Shown piece after piece: positions 1 to 5,888 of a stretch of DNA of 8,084 bases; position 1 is the first letter of the stretch, and each line of letters starts with the position of its first letter. A program made the position numbers and the translations under genes. The stretch is taken from NCBI GenBank assembly GCA_031274075.1, contig JAISQQ010000184.1:1-8084 (forward strand), given 5' to 3'. Origin of the DNA: Accumulibacter sp. GTDB lineage: Bacteria; Pseudomonadota; Gammaproteobacteria; Burkholderiales; Rhodocyclaceae. Under the pieces are notes generated by a model, which had not been told where the DNA came from, made no database searches, and saw only the letters and a program-made list of their open reading frames with translations.

Positions 1-897
1 CATGGCCAGATCGAATCCTCTGGAATCAAATTCGCCATGACCGGCTCCAGCGCCAGAAAGCTGAAGCGGGCGGGAAGCAATCTGCTCGCGGGCCGGGCAT
101 TCGTGCATAGTCTGTTCCCGCTGACGCATCGGGAACTGGCGGATGGTTTCGACCTCGACTCGGCGCTGCAATTCGGAACGCTGCCGGGATTGCTGAAATT
201 CGATTCGCGCGAAGAAAAGAATTCGTTTCTCAGAGCGTACGCGCTGACTTACCTGAAAGAAGAAATATGGGGCGAGCAGACCGTCCGCAAACTCGATCCT
301 TTTCGGAAATTCATCGAAATCGCGGCGCAGTGCAATGGGAAAATTCTCAATTTCACCCATATTGCCAGAGATGTCGGCGTCGACACCAAAACCGTCCAGT
401 CCTATTTCCAGATCCTGGAAGATACGCTGGTCGGCTTCATGCTTGAACCCTATCATCGATCCCTGCGCAAGCGGCAACGGCAGGCGCCGAAGTTTTATCT
501 GTTCGATACCGGCGTGAAACGGGCTTTGGACAGAAGCTTGAACGTCGGCCTGGCGCCGGGAACCTATGCCTACGGTGAAGCCCTGGAACATCTGGTCATT
601 GCCGAAGCCATGCGGCTGAATGAATACAAACAGAGCGACTTCGGGTTTTACTATCTGCGCACGAAGGACGACGCCGAGATCGACCTGATCGTGGAACGTC
701 CCGGCGCGCCGACCGCGCTGGTGGAAATCAAATCCGCGTCGCGCGTCGATGAGAGGGATGTCCGGACGCTCGAAAGATTTGCCGCCGACATGCCGTCGTC
801 CGAAGCCTTTCTGCTGTCGAGGGATCCCGTAGCGAAGCGGATCGGACGGGTCCAGGCGCTTCCATGGCAACGGGGTCTTGTGGCACTTGGATTGTGA
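1..897 (+). CDS. AAA+ ATPase with C-terminal DUF4143 domain (3' part; 5' end outside window)
   Basis: The frame is open from base 1, so the ATG at 37 is internal and the gene is cut by the window edge; 298 residues are visible. Numbering from base 1, residues 14-21 (TGSSARKL) followed by LLAGRA are the sensor-1 region typical of the AAA_14/DUF4143 ATPases; the Walker A and B motifs would lie upstream. A winged-helix-like stretch follows around residues 98-145 (IARDVGVDTKTVQSYF). The C-terminal half resembles a PD-(D/E)XK fold, with E226-I-D228 and then E242-I-K244 in the expected order. Proteins of this family are common and highly multiplied in many bacteria, but their cellular role is poorly defined; a link to defence or mobile DNA is only suspected. 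The gene is convergent with the regulator gene and unrelated to rhamnose use. The family call is confident, the function is not. Confidence 0.88.
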   Translation, partial: HGQIESSGIKFAMTGSSARKLKRAGSNLLAGRAFVHSLFPLTHRELADGFDLDSALQFGTLPGLLKFDSREEKNSFLRAYALTYLKEEIWGEQTVRKLDPFRKFIEIAAQCNGKILNFTHIARDVGVDTKTVQSYFQILEDTLVGFMLEPYHRSLRKRQRQAPKFYLFDTGVKRALDRSLNVGLAPGTYAYGEALEHLVIAEAMRLNEYKQSDFGFYYLRTKDDAEIDLIVERPGAPTALVEIKSASRVDERDVRTLERFAADMPSSEAFLLSRDPVAKRIGRVQALPWQRGLVALGL

Positions 898-1036
898 CTC
901 GTAGCCGCAATCTCTCTCAACGGCTTTCTTCCATTCGGACCATTCCTGTACGATGTCCGTCAAACAATAGTCGGGCCGCCAATCCTTTTCACGGCGCAAC
1001 GCGCCGCACGATTCACAGGCCGTCGAATAATAGAGA

Positions 1037-1053
1037 CGGCGGCTGTGCCGCCG
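1037..1053. repeat. Perfect hairpin in convergent intergenic region
   Basis: CGGCGGC at 1037-1043 pairs exactly with GCCGCCG at 1047-1053 across a TGT loop. It is very GC-rich and would be stable as RNA in either direction. It may stabilise 3' ends or help end transcription, but it lacks a T-tract, so this role is inferred. Confidence 0.55.
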
Positions 1054-1065
1054 GAGAGAACGACC

Positions 1066-1095
1066 GGCGGGAGGCGCTTCGCTTTCCCGCCCTAC
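1066..1095. repeat. REP-like imperfect palindrome
   Basis: GGCGGGA (1066-1072) pairs with TCCCGCC (1085-1091), and an inner GCG (1074-1076) pairs with CGC (1080-1082). Read on the minus strand, the element begins GTAGGGCGGG and carries AGCGAAGCGC in the middle, resembling the widespread family of short intergenic palindromes of the GTAGGGCGG type in proteobacterial genomes. Membership is inferred from pattern only; copy number in the host genome would decide it. Confidence 0.45.
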
Positions 1096-1139
1096 GGGGT
1101 GCGCCAACTGCCGCGCGGCGCGTTTCGGCCTGGCTCGTC

Positions 1140-1895
1140 TCAGTAGATCAGTTGAACTCCCTTTTCCTTGAGAAAACTTATCCACGCCCGTTTGGGTTCA
1201 CAGTCGGTGACGACATAGTCGAGGTCCGTATAGTCCAGGGTGTGCATGAACACGATCTGGTCGAATTTCGTATGGTCCGCCAAGAGTATCCGCGTTTTTG
1301 CCCGCTTGGCCATGAGCTGTTTCACCAAGGCCTCGGGCTCGTTGGATTCCATGACGCCCTTTTCCCTATCCAGTCCCTTGCAACTCAACAGGGCCAGGTC
1401 CACATTGAATGATTCCAGCGCGCGGCACGCCGCGGCCCCGACCAGGGCGAAAGAATGGGAGCGCAGGCTGCCGCCGGTGCCGATGAGGGTAAAGCCCGAT
1501 CCCGCGTAATCGTTGAGCAGCTTCACCGAGTTGGTGATGATGGTCAGATCCGTCCGGGTCCGCAGGCTGTCGATCAGCGCCAGCACCGTGGTGCTGGAGT
1601 CGGCCATGAGGCTGTAGCCGTTGTTGACCAGCCTGGCGGCCTTGAACGCGATGGCCTGTTTTTCCTCGTAATTGGCGGCGGCCCGGCTGTTGAAGGGCAG
1701 ATCCTCGTTGATTGGCTGGGCGGGGACCGCGCCGCCGTAGCTGCGGCGGAGGATGCCTTCATTTTCAAGGCGTTCGAGGTCGCGGCGCACCGTTTCCGGG
1801 GTCACGCCGAACTCTTTGCTCAATTCCGTCACATAGACCTTCCGGTCCTGCCGCAGGCGATCGATGATCTTGTGCTGCCGTTCAATGCCAAGCAT
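1140..1895 (-). CDS. DeoR-family transcriptional repressor, probable regulator of the rhamnose operon
   Basis: The 251-residue protein has the usual length and layout of the DeoR family. An N-terminal winged helix-turn-helix spans about residues 5-56, with the family signature around V31-TPETVRRDLERLENEG and the following SYGGA (52-56). The C-terminal sugar-phosphate sensor domain (about 75-235) shows the expected phosphate-contacting segments: DSSTT (99-103), TNS (121-123), GTGGS (139-143) and ADHTKF (206-211). The start at 1895 is supported by AAGGAG placed 8 bases upstream. It is transcribed divergently from rhaB, which strongly suggests that it controls the operon and probably itself; E. 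coli uses AraC-type activators instead, whereas DeoR-type rhamnose regulators are known in other bacteria such as rhizobia. The inducer is likely a phosphorylated intermediate such as rhamnulose 1-phosphate, but this is inferred. No broken domain or odd composition is seen. Confidence 0.93.
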   Translation of the reverse strand: MLGIERQHKIIDRLRQDRKVYVTELSKEFGVTPETVRRDLERLENEGILRRSYGGAVPAQPINEDLPFNSRAAANYEEKQAIAFKAARLVNNGYSLMADSSTTVLALIDSLRTRTDLTIITNSVKLLNDYAGSGFTLIGTGGSLRSHSFALVGAAACRALESFNVDLALLSCKGLDREKGVMESNEPEALVKQLMAKRAKTRILLADHTKFDQIVFMHTLDYTDLDYVVTDCEPKRAWISFLKEKGVQLIY

Positions 1896-1903
1896 GTGTA
1901 CTG

Positions 1904-1909
1904 CTCCTT
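1904..1909 (-). promoter_or_regulatory. Ribosome binding site of the DeoR-family gene
   Basis: The minus strand reads AAGGAG, 8 bases before the ATG that ends at 1895. It fixes the start, as no other in-frame start has a comparable site. Confidence 0.8.
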
Positions 1910-1964
1910 ACCGAAGGAAATGGGCGGTGTCGGCCGGCTTGCCCGGTCCGGCATCGCCGCCGCC

Positions 1965-1993
1965 AGAATACGAACAAAGCAAAAAATAAACAA
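1965..1993 (-). promoter_or_regulatory. Predicted sigma-70 promoter of the DeoR-family gene
   Basis: On the minus strand, TTGTTT (plus coordinates 1988-1993) and TATTCT (1965-1970) are separated by exactly 17 bases. This places the transcript start near 1958 and gives a leader of about 60 bases. Both hexamers match the consensus at 4 of 6 positions. The call rests on spacing and position only. Confidence 0.55.
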
Positions 1994-2012
1994 CATGATC
2001 GTTTTGGTTCGT
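1970..2012. repeat. Inverted repeat overlapping the regulator promoter (candidate operator)
   Basis: ACGAAC at 1970-1975 is mirrored by GTTCGT at 2007-2012. The match extends by further A:T pairs if one base is bulged (ACGAAC-AAA against TTTT-G-GTTCGT). The left arm touches the last base of the predicted -10 box and the right arm lies just upstream of the -35 box, so a protein bridging both arms would cover the promoter. Autoregulation is inferred. Confidence 0.4.
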
Positions 2013-2015
2013 CCA

Positions 2016-2027
2016 TCGTCGCGACGA
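2016..2027. repeat. 12-bp perfect palindrome TCGTCGCGACGA
   Basis: The 12 bases are identical to their own reverse complement. They lie between the two divergent promoters, upstream of the regulator -35 box. Such a short GC-centred palindrome could be a regulator site but could also arise by chance in GC-rich DNA. Confidence 0.35.
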
Positions 2028-2101
2028 CTGAAAAATTGCTCGCATAGCGGGCATTGGCGGTTTTCCCGAGGGTGCGCGTGAACAGGCGTGACGACCGCGA
2101 T

Positions 2102-2138
2102 ACGCAAAACAAACAGAAAAACAGAAAAACACGCAAAA
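2102..2138. repeat. A-rich direct-repeat block upstream of the operon promoter
   Basis: Two copies of ACGCAAAA (2102-2109 and 2131-2138) flank two tandem copies of ACAGAAAA (2113-2120 and 2121-2128). The block ends 5 bases before the predicted -35 box. Its place and A-rich content suit an UP element that contacts the polymerase alpha subunit, a curved segment, or a repeated binding site for the divergent regulator. The sequence shows the repeats; the function is inferred. Confidence 0.5.
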
Positions 2139-2143
2139 AACTC

Positions 2144-2173
2144 TTGCTTTGTCTTTTGTTATTGTGGTATTTT
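2144..2173 (+). promoter_or_regulatory. Predicted promoter of the rhaBADM operon (extended -10)
   Basis: TTGCTT (2144-2149) is followed after 18 bases by TATTTT (2168-2173). The three bases before the -10 box are TGG, fitting the extended -10 pattern TGnTAnnnT, which tolerates a weak -35 box. The transcript would start near 2180, leaving a leader of about 70 bases before rhaB. This is the only good candidate between the repeat block and the rhaB start. Confidence 0.55.
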
Positions 2174-2181
2174 GTTACCCA

Positions 2182-2250
2182 ATGAACGGCAACCCGCTTT
2201 GCCTGCCGGGGTCAAGGGGCTGGACGAGTTGCCGGAAATCGGGAGGGTAG
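2182..2250 (+). other. Possible 22-codon leader ORF ahead of rhaB
   Basis: An ATG at 2182 opens a frame of 22 codons ending with TAG at 2248-2250, two bases before the rhaB ATG and overlapping its ribosome binding site. There is no Shine-Dalgarno site upstream, and the predicted transcript start is almost at the ATG, so it could only be translated as a leaderless ORF. The leader also contains complementary segments CGGCAAC (2187-2193) and GTTGCCG (2228-2234), and a competing small stem GGCAA/TTGCC (2188-2192 with 2199-2203). It may equally be chance. Confidence 0.2.
2241..2246 (+). promoter_or_regulatory. Ribosome binding site deciding the rhaB start
   Basis: GGGAGG lies 6 bases upstream of the ATG at 2253. 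It decides the start against an upstream in-frame GTG at 2088, which would add 55 residues reading through the promoter and A-rich repeats. Confidence 0.8.
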
Positions 2251-2252
2251 CC

Positions 2253-3659
2253 ATGCCAACATATCATCTGGCGGTAGACATAGGCGCTTCGAGCGGCCGC
2301 CACATCGTGGGCTGGATCGAGAACGGCAAGATCCGCATGCAGGAGATTCATCGTTTCGGCAACGGCATGATCGAGAAGAACGGCCGCCTGTGCTGGGATA
2401 TGGAGAAGCTGTTCTCGGAAGTCGTCGCGGGATTGCGGCGCTGTCGCGAGTTGGGCCTGGGCATCGACAGCCTGGGCATCGACACCTGGGCCGTCGATTT
2501 TGTCCTGCTGGACGAGAACGACGCCGTTCTCGGCGATGCCGTGGCGTATCGCGATTCCCGCACGCAGGGCGTGGATGAAAAGGTCTATGAACGGATCGCC
2601 GAACCGGACCTCTATGCGCGCAACGGCATCCAGAAGCTGTCTTTCAACACCATCTACCAGCTTTACGCGCTCAAGCTCGCGTATCCGGAATCATTGGAGA
2701 AGGCCCGTTCCTTTTTGATGATTCCGGAATATCTCAATTTTCGGCTGACGGGAAAGAAGCTCAACGAGTACACCAACGCCACCACGACCCAGCTCGTCAG
2801 TGCGCAAACCCGGACCTGGGACCTCGAATTGCTTGAAAAACTGGGGCTGCCCGTGCGGATTTTTGGCGAACTGGCGCAGCCCAAGGCGAGTGTCGGCCGT
2901 CTGAAGCCGGAAATCCGGGAGGCTGTCGGTTTCGACACGGAAGTCGTCCTGCCGGCCACCCATGACACCGGCTCCGCCGTGCTGGCCATGCCCGCGACGG
3001 ACGACGACGCCGTGTATATCAGTTCCGGCACCTGGTCGCTGATGGGCATCGAACGCCTCATCCCGGACTGCACCGAAGAGAGCCGCAGGCATAACTTCAC
3101 CAACGAGGGCGGCTACCACTATCGCTACCGCTATCTCAAGAACATCATGGGGCTATGGATGCTGCAGAACATCCGTATGGAATTCAGGCACCGGTATTCC
3201 TTCGGCGAAATCGGCGCCTTGGCCGAAATAGGCCTGTATTTCCCGTCCATCATCGATGTCAATGCCGCGGATTTTCTCGCGCCCAAAAGCATGATCGAAG
3301 CCATCCAGGATCATTGCCGCGATACGGGCCAGGAAATCCCGGAAACGGAATGCGAGATTCTGGCCTGCGCCTACCAGAGCCTTGCCCGCTGCTACGCGGA
3401 CACGGCGCACGAGATCGAAGCGCTGACCGGCAAGGAATACCGCCGCATTCACATCATCGGCGGCGGCTGCCAGGACGGCCTGCTGAACAGGCTTACCGCC
3501 CAATGCACGGGCAAGGACGTGTATTCGGGGCCTGTGGAAGCCACGGCCATCGGCAACCTGCTGGTGCAGATGCTGCGGGCCGGAAGCCTTGCGGACCTGC
3601 CCACGGCGCGGGAGACGGTGCGGCGCTCCTTTGCCGTGGAGAAGGTAACGACGAGGTAG
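2253..3659 (+). CDS. rhaB: Rhamnulokinase
   Basis: This enzyme transfers the ATP gamma-phosphate to L-rhamnulose, giving L-rhamnulose 1-phosphate in the cytoplasm. The 468-residue protein is a little shorter than E. coli RhaB (489) and has the FGGY-kinase layout of two actin-like domains. Visible motifs are DIGASSGR (9-16, first phosphate-binding loop), GIDTWAVD (75-82), YRDSR (99-103), THDT (236-239) with D238 matching the catalytic Asp237 of E. coli, SSGTWS (257-262, second phosphate loop) and GGGCQDG (403-409, adenosine site). The DIGASSGR start and THDT signature separate rhamnulokinase from xylulokinase and glycerol kinase. The start at 2253 has GGGAGG 6 bases upstream and puts the first strand at residue 4, as expected. 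It is the first gene of the operon; its stop codon lies inside an 11-bp tandem repeat. Confidence 0.97.
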   Translation: MPTYHLAVDIGASSGRHIVGWIENGKIRMQEIHRFGNGMIEKNGRLCWDMEKLFSEVVAGLRRCRELGLGIDSLGIDTWAVDFVLLDENDAVLGDAVAYRDSRTQGVDEKVYERIAEPDLYARNGIQKLSFNTIYQLYALKLAYPESLEKARSFLMIPEYLNFRLTGKKLNEYTNATTTQLVSAQTRTWDLELLEKLGLPVRIFGELAQPKASVGRLKPEIREAVGFDTEVVLPATHDTGSAVLAMPATDDDAVYISSGTWSLMGIERLIPDCTEESRRHNFTNEGGYHYRYRYLKNIMGLWMLQNIRMEFRHRYSFGEIGALAEIGLYFPSIIDVNAADFLAPKSMIEAIQDHCRDTGQEIPETECEILACAYQSLARCYADTAHEIEALTGKEYRRIHIIGGGCQDGLLNRLTAQCTGKDVYSGPVEATAIGNLLVQMLRAGSLADLPTARETVRRSFAVEKVTTR

Positions 3660-3683
3660 CAACGAGGTAGCGACGAGGTAGCA
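3651..3683 (+). repeat. Three-copy 11-bp tandem repeat spanning the rhaB stop codon
   Basis: The unit ACGAGGTAGC(A/G) occurs at 3651-3661, 3662-3672 and 3673-3683, with a decayed fourth start (ACGAATCGC) after it. The second copy differs from the others only in its last base. Each unit contains a TAG; because 11 is not a multiple of 3, the TAGs at 3657, 3668 and 3679 fall in three different frames. The first one is the rhaB stop codon. Confidence 0.85.
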
Positions 3684-3695
3684 ACGAATCGCAGC

Positions 3696-3713
3696 GGCCG
3701 GACTTCTCCGGCC
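3696..3713 (+). repeat. Hairpin between rhaB and rhaA
   Basis: GGCCGGA (3696-3702) pairs exactly with TCCGGCC (3707-3713) around a CTTC loop. No T-tract follows, so it is not a standard terminator. In this 93-base gap it may protect or process the mRNA, or set the rhaB to rhaA ratio. The rhaA ribosome binding site (AAGGAG, about 3740-3745) lies outside the stem. Confidence 0.6.
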
Positions 3714-3752
3714 AAACCATAAACCCTATCAATCAATGTAAGGAGAATTGCC

Positions 3753-4991
3753 ATGTCCCGGTTTGATACAGCCAAGACCCTATATCAAGAGTACGGCGTC
3801 GATGTCGATGCGGCGCTACAGACTCTGGGGAAAATCAAGATATCCATGCACTGCTGGCAAGGCGATGATGTGTCCGGGTTTGAAAATGCCGGCGATTTGT
3901 CCGGCGGCATCATGGCCACGGGCAATTATCCCGGCAAGGCGCGCACCGCCGAGGAGCTTTTCGCGGACATGGACAAGGTGTTCAGCCTCGTCCCCGGTAG
4001 GCACAAGGTCAACCTGCACGCCTGTTACGCGACGGACGGCCGGGCCGAGCGCGACGCGCTGGAACCCAGGCATTTCGAAAGCTGGGTGCAGTACGCCAGG
4101 GAACGCGGCCTGGGGCTCGACTTCAATCCGACTTTCTTCTCCCACCCCAAGGCGGCGGACTCCCTCACGCTCTCGCATCCGGACGACGCCATACGTTCTT
4201 TCTGGGTGGAACACGGCAAGGCATGCCGCCGCGTCGCGGCCCATTTCGGCAGGGAACTCGGCCAACTCAGCCTGAACAACGTCTGGATTCCAGACGGCTA
4301 CAAGAATGTTCCGGCGGACAGGTTCTCCCCCAGGCAACGGCTGAAAAACTCCCTGGACGCCATTTTTGCCGAAAAGCTCGACCCGGAACATATCGTGGAC
4401 AGCGTCGAATCCAAGGTTTTCGGCATCGGACTGGAATCCTTCACCGTCGGTTCGCACGAGTTCTATTTGAACTATGCCGCGCAGAAGGGGGTGCTCTGTC
4501 TGCTCGACGCCGGGCATTACCATCCCACGGAAGTTGTCTCCGACAAGATTTCCGCCCTGCTGCCCTTCTTCGACAAGCTCGCCCTGCACGTCACCCGGCC
4601 CGTCCGCTGGGACAGCGACCATGTGTTGCTCTTCGACGACGAGCTGCGGGAAATAGCCAAGGAAATCGTGCGTTGCGACGCGCTGGACCGGGTGCTCATC
4701 GGCCTGGACTTCTTCGACGCGTCGATCAACCGCGTTTCCGCCTGGGTAGTGGGCATGCGCAACATGCAAAAGGCTTTGCTGCACGCCTTGCTCTTGCCGC
4801 ACGCAAAACTGGCGGCGATGCAAGCGAAGGGGGATTTCAGCGAGCTGATGGCCGTGCAGGAAGAGTTCAAGCTCTACCCCTTCGGCGATGTCTGGGAGCG
4901 CTTCTGCGAAATGCATGAGGTGCCCGCGCGGTGCGAATGGTTCAAGAGCGTGAAGGAATACGAACGAACCGTGCAGAGCAAAAGGAAATAA
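3753..4991 (+). CDS. rhaA: L-rhamnose isomerase
   Basis: It converts L-rhamnose to L-rhamnulose with two divalent metal ions, usually Mn2+, in a TIM-barrel active site, normally as a tetramer. The 412-residue protein is close to the E. coli enzyme (419). All metal ligands known from E. coli are present with a constant offset of 15: E219 (E234), D252 (D267), H255 (H270), H279 (H294), D287 (D302), D289 (D304) and D319 (D334). They sit in the segments [29 protein letters not shown] and [11 protein letters not shown]. The start at 3753 follows AAGGAGA by about 7 bases and gives the family N-terminus ([12 protein letters not shown]). The gene lies 93 bases after rhaB and 4 bases before rhaD, and long antisense open frames across it are composition artefacts. 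Confidence 0.98.
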   Translation: MSRFDTAKTLYQEYGVDVDAALQTLGKIKISMHCWQGDDVSGFENAGDLSGGIMATGNYPGKARTAEELFADMDKVFSLVPGRHKVNLHACYATDGRAERDALEPRHFESWVQYARERGLGLDFNPTFFSHPKAADSLTLSHPDDAIRSFWVEHGKACRRVAAHFGRELGQLSLNNVWIPDGYKNVPADRFSPRQRLKNSLDAIFAEKLDPEHIVDSVESKVFGIGLESFTVGSHEFYLNYAAQKGVLCLLDAGHYHPTEVVSDKISALLPFFDKLALHVTRPVRWDSDHVLLFDDELREIAKEIVRCDALDRVLIGLDFFDASINRVSAWVVGMRNMQKALLHALLLPHAKLAAMQAKGDFSELMAVQEEFKLYPFGDVWERFCEMHEVPARCEWFKSVKEYERTVQSKRK

Positions 4992-4995
4992 GGCC

Positions 4996-5859
4996 ATGAA
5001 CGCACTCACCACCGTAGCCTTGCAGGGAACGACCGCGGGCGTCACCGCCGCGCCCTTTGCCAAAGGGTTCATCCGCCTGACGGACGACGCCTTCAGGAAG
5101 GGCTGGCACGAGCGCAACGGCGGCAATCTCAGCTACCGGATCAAGCCCGAGGAGATCGAGCCGATCAGGGTTTGCCTGCGCGAACCCGCTGAATGGGCCG
5201 CTATCGGCCTGAGCCTGCCGGAGCTTGCCGGCGAGTATTTCCTGGTCACGGGCAGCGGCAAGTACCTGCGCAACGTGATCGAATGTCCCGAGGACAACCT
5301 GGCCATCGTCCTGATCGACGACGCGGGCGAGAAATCCAGCGTGGTCTGGGGACTGGAAAAGGGCGGCCGGCCCACCAGCGAATTTCCCACGCACCTGATG
5401 AGCCACGCCGTCGCCAGGAAACGCACCGACGGACGGCATCGCGTCATCTACCACGCGCATCCGGCCAACCTGATCGCGCTGTCCTTCGTGCTGCCCCTGA
5501 CCGACGAAGCCTTCACCCGCGAACTATGGGGCATGGCCACGGAATGTCCGGTGGTCTTCCCCGAAGGCGTGGGCGTGACGCCCTGGATGGTGCCCGGCGG
5601 AAGCGAAATCGCCGAAGCCACCGGCAAGCTGATGGAGCAATACAACGTCGTCGTCTGGGCGCATCACGGGGTGTTCTGCTCCGGCGCGGATTTCGACGAA
5701 ACCTTCGGCCTCATGGACACCGTCGAAAAATCCGCGGAAATCAGCGTGAAAGTCCGCGCCATGGGCGGCGCGCGGCCGCGTCAAGGCATCACGACGCGGC
5801 AGCTACAGCGTCTGGCCAGCGATTTCAACGTGACGCTGCCTGAAAAATTCATTCGCTAA
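4996..5859 (+). CDS. rhaD: Rhamnulose-1-phosphate aldolase
   Basis: This class II zinc aldolase cleaves L-rhamnulose 1-phosphate to dihydroxyacetone phosphate and L-lactaldehyde. The 287-residue protein is slightly longer than E. coli RhaD (274), by an N-terminal extension of about 12 residues. The key residues line up with an offset of 12: E129 in PTSEFPTH (catalytic Glu117), H153 and H155 in YHAHPANL (zinc ligands His141 and His143) and H224 in WAHHGVFCSG (His212). The early HERNGGNLSYR segment (about 38-48) is the usual aldolase II phosphate-binding region. The first ATG, 4 bases after the rhaA stop, is used; its purine-rich site AAGGAAATAAGG overlaps the end of rhaA, which suggests translational coupling. 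GRPTSEFP and the context separate it from fuculose-1-phosphate aldolase. Confidence 0.97.
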   Translation: MNALTTVALQGTTAGVTAAPFAKGFIRLTDDAFRKGWHERNGGNLSYRIKPEEIEPIRVCLREPAEWAAIGLSLPELAGEYFLVTGSGKYLRNVIECPEDNLAIVLIDDAGEKSSVVWGLEKGGRPTSEFPTHLMSHAVARKRTDGRHRVIYHAHPANLIALSFVLPLTDEAFTRELWGMATECPVVFPEGVGVTPWMVPGGSEIAEATGKLMEQYNVVVWAHHGVFCSGADFDETFGLMDTVEKSAEISVKVRAMGGARPRQGITTRQLQRLASDFNVTLPEKFIR

Positions 5860-5874
5860 AGAAAACACATCAAC

Positions 5875-5879
5875 AGGAG
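5875..5879 (+). promoter_or_regulatory. Ribosome binding site deciding the transporter start
   Basis: AGGAG ends one base before the upstream in-frame ATG at 5880, too close for initiation, but lies 9 bases before the ATG at 5889. The start is therefore placed at 5889. Confidence 0.75.
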
Positions 5880-5888
5880 ATGTCATCC

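Larger units (their letters stand above)
898..1139. other. Intergenic region between convergent genes, with clustered GC-rich palindromes
   Basis: No supported gene lies here. It separates the ATPase gene (plus strand) from the regulator gene (minus strand), so both transcripts must end in or near it. It contains a perfect 7-bp stem with a 3-base loop (1037-1053), a longer imperfect palindrome (1066-1095) and a 10-bp self-complementary word GCCGCGCGGC (1110-1119). None is followed by a run of T on either strand, so a classical intrinsic terminator is not visible. One minus-strand frame reads as a Cys- and Trp-containing peptide without stops and is listed as a finding. Confidence 0.6.
1896..2252. 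promoter_or_regulatory. Divergent control region of the regulator gene and the rhamnose operon
   Basis: This 357-base non-coding stretch lies between two divergent start codons. It contains a sigma-70-like promoter for each direction, a 9-base word found at both promoters, an inverted repeat over the regulator promoter, a 12-bp palindrome, an A-rich block of short direct repeats before the operon promoter and a structured leader of rhaB. The middle (about 1970-2180) is much more AT-rich than the coding regions on either side. I saw no convincing CRP-type half-site pair. Confidence 0.7.

Noticed and set aside
37..39. ATG at 37 as the true start of the ATPase-family gene
   Set aside because: The frame is open upstream to base 1, and the residues right after this Met are the sensor-1 motif from the middle of the ATPase domain, so the Met is internal.
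864..1412. 182-codon plus-strand open frame across the convergent intergenic region
   Set aside because: It begins inside the ATPase gene and ends inside the antisense strand of the regulator gene. Its translation changes character along its length and shows no domain.
1455..2081. 208-codon plus-strand open frame opposite the DeoR-family gene
   Set aside because: Antisense to a regulator with both family domains intact; it runs into the divergent promoter region.
2088..2252. Upstream GTG start extending rhaB by 55 residues
   Set aside because: The extension reads through the A-rich repeats and the predicted promoter, lacks family similarity, and the ATG at 2253 has a good ribosome binding site and the expected N-terminus.
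3816..5126. 436-codon minus-strand open frame opposite rhaA and the start of rhaD
   Set aside because: Antisense to rhaA, whose seven metal ligands are all present. No motif or plausible start site supports the minus-strand reading.
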